Positions 8,708-20,700 of a DNA stretch of 41,573 nucleotides are shown one piece after another. Position 1 is the stretch's first letter. Every line of letters begins with the position of its first letter. The notes under the pieces were generated by a model. The model had not been told where the DNA came from. It did not search any database and saw nothing but the letters and a program-made list of their open reading frames with translations. A program made the translations under genes and the position numbers. Source of the DNA: Priapulus caudatus (lineage: Eukaryota; Priapulida; Priapulimorpha; Priapulimorphida; Priapulidae); contig NW_014578522.1 in the NCBI RefSeq assembly GCF_000485595.1, positions 6,521-48,093 of the forward strand, given 5' to 3'.

Positions 8708-11700
8708 CTGAAACTAGAAGCAAAATCTTTTTCAGGAGCAATTAAGAGTACACTCGAACAAGTGCTAGCGGTCACCTCTGACGAATGAACACCTGTCCAC
8801 AAAGGGCACTTTTGGCAATTTCCACAACGGAGAATTTTCACATTTTCCTCGAGTGGCAGTCACACAGTGAAATGACATCTACTGATCTACAGAATGAATA
8901 CCTGCCTACAAAAGATAACCTTTGGAGTTTTCAATGAGGACTATCGTACATAATTTTGACTGTGACGTTACCTTTGTTACCTGTGTGTAAGACGAGTTCA
9001 CGTACCTGGCAGGTTGAACAGGAACACCTGGACTCGTCGTCAGTGGCCGCGGTGTGTCTCTGTGGTCAGCGGCGTAACGTAGCGAATCTGATGTCCGATT
9101 GATGTTCTTGTAATGCTGCAGGTCCTCCCTGCCAAGCCGTTAATATGACACCGCTCATTACATAATATAGACACATAAACAAACAACATTAAAAAATAAC
9201 TTTATTATTCAATGTGGCTTATTAAATGATAGACACATAACCGTTATAATTAAGTTTAAAGACAATGTTGATATACACTACTCATTACGTGACACTGACA
9301 CATTAATGACCTATCCGTCTAGAGTGATTAACAGATAGCTTTGGCTAATCAGTATTTTGACAGTAGAATTTTGAAAAGGCTGTTTAGTAATAACAAGTGC
9401 CGCGGAGCGACAGCGCTCATCTAACGTCTACTGCGGTGACTCTGTGGTTGGAAGTGGGTGGGATTTAGTAAACCCTGTTAGTCCCAAATGTGTTCACATA
9501 CACGCCGAAACAGTGGAATGCCACAGGGATGGTATCAGGAACCTTCTCAAAGGAATGTTTGTTGGGATCGTTATGAAAGTTGCACGACAGATGGCGCGTA
9601 CGTTAAGTGTCTTTCAGATTAAAGATGAAGCTCCCATCGTATGTAGTAGCAAAAACTATTTGCAGACGAATAGGTAAGCACTCATCCATTTACCTACGCA
9701 GCCTACAGGCTGCAATAGAGAGCGTGCCACCTGTAACTAATTAACACAGGCAAAAACTACACAGCCACCAACACATGCACTGCAGTGGCCACTGGCAGTG
9801 GCATACGTTACATGTAAAATACTGACAGTACAGAATGCCATAGAAATTATAGGATTTAAGGAGCATAAACCTTCTTCAAACAAATTTAGCTTTTGCAATT
9901 TCACTGTGACATTGTAGCCTCGTACATCCAGGCATGTATAGATTCTACTAGCAAACCCGGCAGTCAAATTCTTCTTAACGACAGTAAACAAATCCATGTT
10001 TAACCCTGCCTCCTTGAGCGTCAAAAGGTTATCGCGACACTTACTCTCGCATGTCAGCAGAAGGGACATTTCATGGTCCTTTCAATAACACATAAAAATG
10101 CTAGGTCACCCTGAAACAAAAAAGTTTTTCATAGCTCCGTCAGACCATGTCCTCAGAAAATGTCAAAATCTGCCCTGTGCCCATTGACCTTTGACCTGTG
10201 ACCTCCAATTTCGGCAAGTGATGGCTTTCCTACCATGATGCTATACACCGACTATCACGAGCCTAGTCGAGCCGTTTAGATTTGTGCCGCAATTCTGCAT
10301 TTCCTCCCTATACCTTAAGTTAAGGAGTGAATGTTCACCCTTCTTTTACACCTCTTGACCTTGACCTTTGACCCACAGCTCGACATCCCACCTCGTTTTG
10401 ACGATCCCCCCCGATGTGCCGAATATCGTGACCGTACGTCGAGCGGTTAAGATTTGTGCCCAACTGTTGATGGACGGACGGCACGCACGCACGCGACGGA
10501 CGGAAGGACGAAGGACGAAGGACGGACGGCGGACCGATCGGCGATTCTACAAGCTGCATCTGACTATGTCAGATGAGCTAAAAAGCTACAAAAATCGACA
10601 GTAGGTAAATTATTATAATCAACTTGAAAAAATAACATTCGTATTGAAATGGATATGTATTGCATATATAGACTATTTCTTTACTACTTTTTTAAGATGA
10701 AGGTACACAGAAATATCAGCTCATTGTTGGTGTTTGTCTACTTGTTAATTTACTTATATTCCTTCGCAGTTTCACAGTTTTTTCACACACTGAAAAATAT
10801 GTAGATGCACACAGTCATATTCTCATGTAGAAACCAAGCAGCTTCAATAGAAACTTACTCAGTGGTTTTTCTGTTTCTCTTCTCTCTGGAAAGACAAAGA
10901 ATGACAACAGTATATCATAGATGTACACACTTGGTCAAAGACATGAAACTACATAACAAAACCTGACTAAATTGAATAAACAAAATGCACTGTTTTTAAC
11001 CAGGGTAAAATAGAACAAGTGCCGCGGAGTGACAGCGCTCATCTAACGTCTAACGTTCTACTGCGGTGACTCTGTGGTGGAGTGGTGGGATTCAGTAAAC
11101 CCTGTTAGTCCCAAATGTGTTCACAACACGCCGAAAAGTGGAATGCACAGGGATGGTATCAGGAACCTTCTCAAAGGAATGTTCGTTGGGATCGTTATGA
11201 AAGTTGCCACGAGATGGCGCGTACGTTTAAGTGTCTTCAGATTAAAGATGGAAGCTCCATCGTAGTAGTAGCAACAACTATTTGCAGAACAGAATAGGTA
11301 AGCACTCATCCATTTACCTACGCAAGCCTACAGGCTGCAATAGAGAGCAGCCACCTGTAACCAATTAATGCAGGCAAAAACTACAGCAGTACCACCACCA
11401 CATGCACTGGCAGTGGCATACGTTACATGTAACATACTGACAGTACAGAATGCCATAGAAATTATACGATTTAAGGAGCATAAACATTCTTCAACCAAAT
11501 TTAGCTTTTGAAATTTCACTGTGACATTGTAGCCTCATACATCCAGGCATGTATAGATTCTACTAGCAAACCCGGCAGTCAAATTCTTTCTAACAGACAG
11601 TAAACAAATCCATGTTTAACCCTCCTCTTGAGGGTCAAAAGGTTATCCGACACTAACTCTTCGCGCATGTCAGCAGAAGGTACATTTCATGTCCTTTCAA

Positions 11701-14700
11701 TACAGCCATAAAATGCTAGGTCACCGCTGAAACAAAAAAGTTCTTCAATCGCTCCGTCAGACATGTCCTCAGAAAATGTCTAAAATCTGCCGGTGCCCAT
11801 TGACCTTTGACCCTGTGACTCCATTTCGGCACAGTGATGGCTTTTCTACCATGATGCTATACCGACTATCACGAGCCTAGGTCGAGCCGTTTAGATTTGG
11901 GCCGCAATTCTGCATTTCCTCCCTATACCTTAAGTTAGAGAGTGAATGTTCCCCCTTCTTTTACACCTCTTGACCTTTGACCTTTGACCCCAGCTTCGAC
12001 ATTCCAACTCGTTTGACGATCCCCCCCGATGTGCCGAATATCGTGACCGTACGTCGAGCGGTTCAGATTTGTGGCCAATCTGTTGAACAGATGGACGGAA
12101 CGGACACACGGACGATCATGGCATTCTACAAGCTGACATCTGACTATGTCAGATGAGCTAAAAATGCATCGATAACAATCAGTTAATATCTAGCCCATAT
12201 GATCATCTTGTGCAATGGCAGACGCTGCTAACAAAGGACCTGACACGCACAGTGCTGTAATGCTAAAAGTCATGGTAGTGATACCCAAACACGATACTCA
12301 CACCTCGAGCACATTCGAACATGGTATTACTTTGGTACTTAATTGTAATTATCACGGTTACTCTAGATTGCTTTTATGCTGTATTTGGTCAAAACGAAAT
12401 ATGTCAGATTTTTCACCAAGTAAATAGGTTAGATCCAAGACCGGACTATTATATATATAAACAGATACCTAGCTTCCATCAGAGGTCACTTTACTGTCCT
12501 TCTCGAAATCCGAACACGATGCAGCGCGAAAGAGATGACAACAAACAGGAGTGGCGGGGCACATGCGTACCACCAGCAGTTGTGAAGCAACACCACCCAG
12601 AAGAAGTCACGGGGCGGGTGCCTGCTTATCGGTGGATGGAAGCGCGATTTCATCCTCTAAGGCGATCGATGCAGCTGCTTGCTCGCAGTTTCCATTTCAC
12701 CAGTGGCAGCAGAGTTGTCTGCAGCATCGCCAGCAGAGTGACAATTTAGATCCGGTTTCGAGTCTGTTGGCTAGAAATGTACATACCTCCTCCTCTTCCA
12801 GCACACACACCCTCCTCCCTAGCATTACAGTCCACCATTACATCCCCATTAGTACATCCTCTTCCTTCTCAGCATTACATCCCACCTTTCCTTCTCAGCA
12901 TTACATCCACCATTTCCTTCTCAGCATTACATCCACCTTTCCTTCTGCAGCATTACATCCACCTTTCTTTCGCAGGCATTACATCCACCTTTCTTTTCGG
13001 CAGCATACATCCACCTTTCCTTCTCAGCATTACATTCCACCTTTCCTTCTCAGCATTACATCCACCTTTCCTTCTCAGCATTACATCCACCTTTCCTTCT
13101 CAGCATTACATCCACCTTTCCTTCTCAGGATTACATCCACCTTTTTCTCAAGCATTACATCCACCTTTCCTTCTCAGCATTACATGCCACCTTTCTTCTC
13201 AGGCATTACATCCATTCTTCTCAGCATTACATCACCTTCTTTCGCAGGCATTACACCGCGTTCCTCCCCAGCACTACACCGTCCTCTTCCCTAGTAGTAC
13301 ATCCCCTATCTCCCAAGCCTACATCCTTCTTCCTCCTCCAGCATTACACCTCTTCTTTCTTTCTCAGCATTACACATCCCCCTTCTCAGCAGCTACATTC
13401 CCGCTTCCACGTTACATGCCCCCACCTCCTCCCCAAATCACACCCCTTCGACCTCCCCAGCACTATCACATGATCGCTCACAGCAGCTCCAGCATCACCA
13501 AGTCGTAGCAGAACTCTGGTGGCAAACATGCCCCGTCCGTGGACACGGCCCCCGCCGGCACGCCGTCTCCGCCGCCACGCGTCCTCGCCACCAGGATTCC
13601 CGCTGCTTCCTGCTCAGTACCCCCAGCAGCGGCTGCCGAGTGCGGGGCGGTGCTCGCCACCACATTCGAATGACCTGAAAAGGAGAGCCGTGTGCGATTA
13701 AGAATTAAAGAACAGCAATGTCGCGTGAACATCGCTAGCAAGCGCACGCTGTGGGAGAATCTCAAGTAGAAGATCTCTTGGACACAATTGCAACAGATCG
13801 CTGGGAGGAGAACACACGAGTTTAAAATACATTGCTAATATCACTATCCATGCGTGCAGGAAGAGTCAATAGTAGTATGCTGTATATATCATCAAGAGCT
13901 AATAATACTTAGGTATTATTAGCTCTCGATAAATATATAGCATAGATGTTTGTTGCGATAGACTTTAAACATTGTATTCTCCTTCAGGAGTATATATGGC
14001 AGCCCTAATGGCAATCGCTTAAAGGACAATTGAAGTCAAATTTTTAAACTTCTGTAACGTTTTTATACATATAAATACATTCAATAACTGTATTCCATTT
14101 CAACTCGGCGCCGCGCAGTTCAAATTCGCAGTAAGAAACACATGAATATTAGTCTAGGTCATGTGACGTCACAGCCCCCCGTTGAAACACGCCATTATGT
14201 AAACATAGTGCGTGTGGTGTATAAGATGGAGACATGCAGAAAGCGATAATTTCAATGATTCTAGTGATTACTCAGATGATGATGGTATTTATAGTGATTT
14301 ACCAGTTGGATATAGGTTTGAACTTTGAGCCTGAATATACACAAGAAGAAATTGAGGAGAATCGTCTGAAAAAGCTACACGAAGAGTCGGCACACACTTC
14401 TCGAGAATGCAGAACAGTCACAATTCAGGGCAGAATGGAAGCTTCGGTACCAGATAGGACTGTAGACAAATAGTGGTGTTCTTGTAGTGTTTGTGAATTA
14501 ATGAGTACGGCACCTGAATGTATATGCTGCCATGAGAATGAGAAGACCAGGGTTATTGTAGACCAGTTCGACGCTAGACCAGGTGAGGCATGCGAGTACA
14601 CTGATCACCGGGCTTATCACGCTCAGTCAGAATCACATATGTATCTGTACATGTACAAACATCTCTACGCTAGTCATGTACATATACCGTGAATGCATTA

Positions 14701-17700
14701 TCCACACAGGTAATATGTATGTACATGAATATAAGTACATTTACAGGCTACATGTTTGTTGTATGCTGTAACAATACTTTCACCTAGCATAACATATACT
14801 AGCGTGTTAGCACTGTTACGCTATATAATGGCGTGTTTCAACAGGGGGCTGTGACGTCACATGACCTAGATTAATATTCATGTGTTTCTTACAAATTGGG
14901 CGCTGGATTTGAAATGGAATACGTTATTGAATGTATTTCTATGTATAAAAACGTTACAGAAGTTATAAAATTTGACTTCAATTGTCCTTTAACTTATCTT
15001 TCTAAATGCTGCACAAACGTATTCGAATCACTGTAGTTTGTGTTAATAATATATAAATAATTTTAATATCATAATATGGTTAATGCCCAAGGTTCCACAG
15101 CTAGCGAATAAGTATACTGCTCAAACTAACCAACTATCTGTATCCCGATTATTACCTATGAATATAACTATATCACGAACATTATAGCTTCATGGCACAG
15201 ATTAATAAGCAAGTTGAAACTTAACAGGGCAACACAATGAATATGAACCATATAGAGCCAGTCCAGCCTACCAGTCCATACGTGTGAACATGAGTCCAGC
15301 CTTGCGAGAACATTTCGAAAGCATAAAAACTCTTATCCCAGTGCACCAGATAGCTTGCGTATTTGCGTAAATACGCATGAATTTCATACAAATACGCATG
15401 TAATTTTCAAAGGTATGCGTATAGATACGCTTGTGTTTTAATAAATACTTACATGAGAAAACAAACAGATCGTATCAGTACGCTAACCTTCCATCTACTC
15501 CCGTATCGGCTCGACTCTCTCGCTGGTAGCTTGGTCACGGTGCCCCACTCATTAAGTTCGCTATGGCTGCTGTGTGTCAGTACGTGAACCAGTCTATCTA
15601 CTATCTATCGTGACTGGTTCCTGTGTCACTTAATCTGCGTAACCTGACATGGAGTTTGGACACCTCCCAAAGAACGGCAGGGTTTTTATGGGTGGTGTAC
15701 AGGGCTCGAATTAACCGACAGCACCGACGGCAATTGCCGTCGGTGCCCCTATCAATCGCTGTACTGCCCCTGAAAATCCAACCCGACCGACGGCAGTCAC
15801 CTGCCTTGGCCTTTTCTGTAATTGCCGTCGGTGCCTCTGGCTAGACTGGTTCGCGGCCGCACTGTTTGTCGCAGAGCGTGTACATTGTCTAGCAGTAGCA
15901 GAGCATGAGGCCGGATTCCAGTCTATCCTTCGGCAAAAACAATAAACGTAAACGTGGCTTGCTGCCAACCGCTGCCAGTAGACGATCGATAAATCGTGTG
16001 CCTGTGTATGCACGTGGTAGAACACGAATATTTAAATGCTGCACGTGGACTCGTCCCGCACGCGATTTAAAGCGCGGGAAACGACGCTCGCGCAAGAATG
16101 GCCAGCTGTGATCTGTATGGTGTGTAGCTTGCTAAGTGCAGTAAATTTAGAGAAATTCCAGTAGAATTCATACGATGACACAAAGTTTCCCATAACAATG
16201 GTCTGGGTCTGGGCTAGTGAAAGTTAGGTCAGGGCTAATGGTTTTCCTCAGTTACTAGCCCGATGGTTTAGTTTTAAAGAGTGAGTGAGTGGGGCATGAG
16301 TGGGGCACACACTTAATGAGTGGGGCACCGTGACCAAGCTACCAGCGAGAGAGTCGAGCCGATACGGGAGTAGATGGAAGGTTAGCGTACTGATACGATC
16401 TGTTTGTTTTCTCATGTAAGTATTTATTAAAACACAAGCGTATCTATACGCATACCTTTGAAAATTACATGCGTATTTGTATGAAATTCATGCGTATTTA
16501 CGCAAATACGCAAGCTATCTGGTGCACTGGGATAAGAGTTTTTATGCTTTCGAATAAAAAGTTAACGTACGTTGAACCCTGTTACTGTAGTTTCATTAGC
16601 AGAGGTTGATGTATTAATTTGTTATGAGTTTTCCTTTATTTTACAAAAGTGCCTTGGTGCCCTTCTCAAATTGTGAGAGTTGCCTTGATGCCTTTTAAAA
16701 TTGCCTCGGTGCCCATCCATTTTAGAGAAAATTCAAGGCAATTTCTCACATGCCCTCAAAAAATTGCCTTGCCCCTCTCGTCACTTAATTCGAGGCCTGG
16801 TGGTGTACAACCACTATGTCAAGTTTTGTGTGAGTACCTCTTAAACTAATGCGGTTGTAAAGGCAAGATATGTTAATATTCTGGTCGATACTCATACTAA
16901 GAAAATATGATGAGTACTGCCAACAAGGAGTACTCATAGGGATCTTGCCGATACTCATACATAAAAAAAATGGTGAGTAAATATTCATCAATGCCAAAAA
17001 TTATCTGGAGCACTGTTATCCAACCCTAATTAAAACAAGTGCCGCGGAGCGACAGCGCTCATCTAACGTCTACCGCGGTGACGCTGTGGTGGAGTGGTGG
17101 GATTCTAGTAAACCCTGTTAGTCCCAAATGTGTTCACATACGCGCCGAAACAGTGGAAGGCACAGGGATGGTATCAGGAACCTTCTCAAAGGAATGTTCG
17201 TTGGGATCGTTATAAAAGTTGCCACGAGATGGCGCGTACGTTTAAGTGTATTAAGATTAAAGATGGAAGCTCCCATCGTACGTAGTAGCAACAACTATTT
17301 GCAAGACAGAATAGGTAAGCACTCATCCATTTACTACGCAAGCCTACAGGCTGAAATAGAGAGCTGCCACCTGTAACTAATTAACGCAGGCAAAAACTAC
17401 AACAGTAATACGCATCACGCACCACTGCACTGCAGTGGCCACTGCAGTGGATAAGTTACATGTAACACACTGACAGTACAGAATGCCAATAGAAATTAAG
17501 ATTTAAAGGAGCATAAACTTCTTTTCGACCAAATTTTAAGCTTTTTGAAATTTCACTGTGACAATTGTTAGCCTCATACCTCCAGGCGATGTATAGATTC
17601 CTACTAGCAACGCCGGGCAGTCAAATTCTTTCTAACAGATAAACAAATCCATGTTTAACCCTCCTCCTTGAGGGTCAAAAAAGTGATCCCGTACACTACT

Positions 17701-20700
17701 CTTCGCATGTCAAGCAGACATAGCATTTCATGGTCCTTGTGCATATAAAGGCCATAATAAATGCTTAGGTGCAGCGCTGAATAACAAAAGAGTTTTTCAA
17801 TCGCTCCGTCAGACCATGTCCTCAGAAATGTCTAAAATCTGCCTCGTGCCCATTGACCTTTGACCTGTGACCTCCAATTTCGGCACAGTGATGCTTTTCC
17901 TACCATGATGCTATACACCGACTATCACGAGCTAGTCGAGACCGTTTAAATTTGTGCCGCAATTCTGCATTTCCTCCCTATACCTTAAGTTAAAGAGGGA
18001 ATGTTCCCCCTGTTTTCACACCTTGACCTTTGACCTTTGACCCCCAGCTTCGACATCCCAACTCGTTTTCGGATTACCCCCCCACGTCCCGAATATCGTG
18101 ACCGTACGTCGAGCGGTTAAGATTTGTGCCCAACTGTTGACGCACGGACGGACGGCCAGACAGACGCACAGACGGACGCACGAACGATCATGCGATTCTA
18201 CAAGCTGCATCTGACTACGTCAGATGAGCTAACAATAAAATCGCGAATACGCACCTATCAGAATCGCCTTCTTCCATCTTCTTCACGTCAGTTACGCGCA
18301 GATCAGCACCGGCATTAGGCCACACCGAGAAGTCCTTGATTCTGTCCAAGAGGTCAAGCAGGGTTGGGGGCTGCAGCAGGTCCTCCAGGTTTTTGTTCTC
18401 TATGTGAAGCTGCACCTCTTGCATTTGCGTCGCTACACAAGGAACATGAGGTTTTCTATTCAGAGGTATATTCAAGACATTGCTGCTTTCCTGACCTCCA
18501 CAACTGACAACGTTGTGGAATCAGCGGTGATCAGTATAACAATCGTGGAAATAGCTGTAGGCAATTGCTGTTGCGATAGGATGTTCTAAAACCAAAGCAT
18601 AGCAACGAAGTGCATAAAGCCAAAAATTTTGAACGACCCAACAACAAAGCGACATTCTTACCTCACTCAGGATTGGCAATTGAAATGCGAGGAAATTATG
18701 TGCCCGCATGCAATACATAAATTCTGAAGACTGGCGATAGTGTAATCAGATCGGCTTGATTCGCAATATGCTTTGAAGTGTGACACAGGACCAACACTCA
18801 CCCGCCCGCGGAGAATCACCAATGACCCTTAGCCTAAGCTTTCTGCGTGCAGTATCATAGCTTTCAACATTCACTGCTACAATCTGGAAAGGAAATTTCA
18901 TTATGTGCCACCATCTATTACCTGCAGTGGATCTATTTACTTTTAATATCTTATCATAACTAATTAAGGGCATTATTACAAATCGTGATCAAACATAAAA
19001 AAATAGCACATTGCATACCTCCATAACTGTTTGATTCGTTTTAGAGATTTAACCTAACATAGCAAAAACAAAACAAGTGCCGCAGAGCGACAGGGCTCAT
19101 CTGGTGTCTGGTGTTCTGCTGATAAATTCATTTGTGCATAGCAAGACGTCCTATACATACGTTCATTTCTAACCCAAAAATACAACACTTCAAACTAGTG
19201 TAATAAAATTCCGATAGATGGCGGGCCGCTATCAAAGGCATCGTTGCATCGGTCAGCAAAAGCATTGCAGCAATGGCAGCTGTCAGTGTGACGACAAATT
19301 GCAAAAAGCAGGAGCGAATAATTACCATATTATTACTATACATAACGTCAAGAGTGCATAATAGAGAAGAGTATGACACCGTTTTAACAGCGTTTTGCAT
19401 AGTTTTCAACTTGTAAATATTCTATCAANNNNNNNNNNTCAGACAAGCTTATGAACGCAGTCAAATAGAACAGCGGATGACCATGTTATGGAATGGTGCA
19501 GTACAAACAGGCACAGAGTCTGCAGCAGTTTGCAATCGCTGTTGCTAGCTCTATCACAAAATAGTATTTGTCCTCAAGTCACATGAAAATAATACATAGG
19601 CAGCAGCATTGACTCTCTGACTATGATAACACAACTATCATAACATATTAAATCACACAGGACAAATGTATCAGCATTAATATATAAAAAATATGAAAAC
19701 TTTATTATTAGTTATTATATAATATTATTATATTACCAGTTTATTGATGCAGAGTCAAATAGAAATGTAGATCTCTACAGTAGCTCTAGAACTATAGCCC
19801 TCCGCTCCGCCGCAGGGAGGAGCTCCTGCTGCGGCTCCTGTGGCGCTCCTGCGCGGGCGGAGCTCCTCCTGCGCTCCTCCTGCGGCAGAGCTTTACAGCT
19901 AATAGCCATCAATACCACAATCTGCACTACTGGCATTGGAGTCAGATTCTGAGACTGAGTCATCAGAATCTACATATTCAACATTCTGGTCTTCTTCTAA
20001 TGCACGTTTTTTCCAGACATTTTGACTTGGTTGCCGAGTACGAACTGTTGAACTATTCCACAGATGTATTGCTGGGTCAGGGTTGTAGTCTTTAATTTCT
20101 GAACTGTCTAATCTTATACAAATTAAATCAGTCACGGCAGTATCTGTAAGGCGGCTTCTCCAATCGGTTTTTGCTATTTTCACAAAGTAAAATCTTCTTT
20201 CACATTCAGACGAATGTGCAGGAATGCTCAAAACTAAGTCCACGAGAAGAAGAAAGTTACGAGCAACGTGGCCAACGTGATCTTTTGCCACGAAAGCACT
20301 TTTGATAGCGCTTTTCCACCATATTTGCCATAAATCCTCGCTTTCAATGCATTCCATTCTACCAGCGCTTCAGACACAACATCCTCAACATCTGGACTAG
20401 CTGCATTTTGTAACCTCTCTCTGTAGTGGCGTAGTAATTATGTTATATCTTCATCAGCAAAATCTCTCCAATCATGAGATGGCCAAGTCTTCAGATTGAC
20501 GAAGCCGGTCCAATTGAAGTGTTCATTCACCACACTTGAACTAAATCGTATGACCAGTGCTGCAACCAGCTGATCAACGATGGGGCCAAATCGTTCTACA
20601 GTAGTGTTGTCTGTAACTTGAAGGTCAATCCCTTGGAAATCACCGTTTTGCAACAGTTCTGTCAACTTTGGACCAGCTATCTCTTTTAGTTTTTTAAGGC

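Larger units (their letters stand above)
12110..14158. repeat. Duplicated block R2, partner of 4706-6408
   Basis: It is collinear with R1 and longer mainly through minisatellite expansion. Compared with R1 it carries many one-base insertions and deletions, including within both sarcoglycan exons, a pattern more like unpolished long-read sequence than natural decay. It is in the correct order and strand for the sarcoglycan gene. Confidence 0.85.
14019..14992 (+). mobile_element. Long-inverted-repeat element with TTAA edges carrying a P2X7-like domain gene
   Basis: Left arm 14019-14198 and right arm 14825-14992 are inverted copies of about 170-180 bp with minor indels. The ends read TTAAAGGACAATTGAAG and its complement, so TTAA may be the target site. 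The inner part of each arm has AGGTCATGTGACGTCACAGC. In block R1 only the left arm is present, to 6408. Between the arms lies a broken open frame with a cysteine motif (next entry). The superfamily is not settled: TTAA is the piggyBac-type target, but the terminal bases are not the usual CCC. Confidence 0.65.

Noticed and set aside
12551-13508. Two long plus-strand frames of about 245 residues
   Set aside because: They are translations of the 25-bp minisatellite and of the antisense of sarcoglycan exons.
15905-16111. Basic 68-residue frame in the hAT element
   Set aside because: It is short, Arg-rich from GC-rich sequence, and has no transposase or other motif.
19018-19050. Possible sarcoglycan exon ending TNQTVME before exon 3
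   Set aside because: It has an in-frame stop ten codons upstream, and the exon at 21232-21380 fits the same junction in phase and carries clear family motifs.
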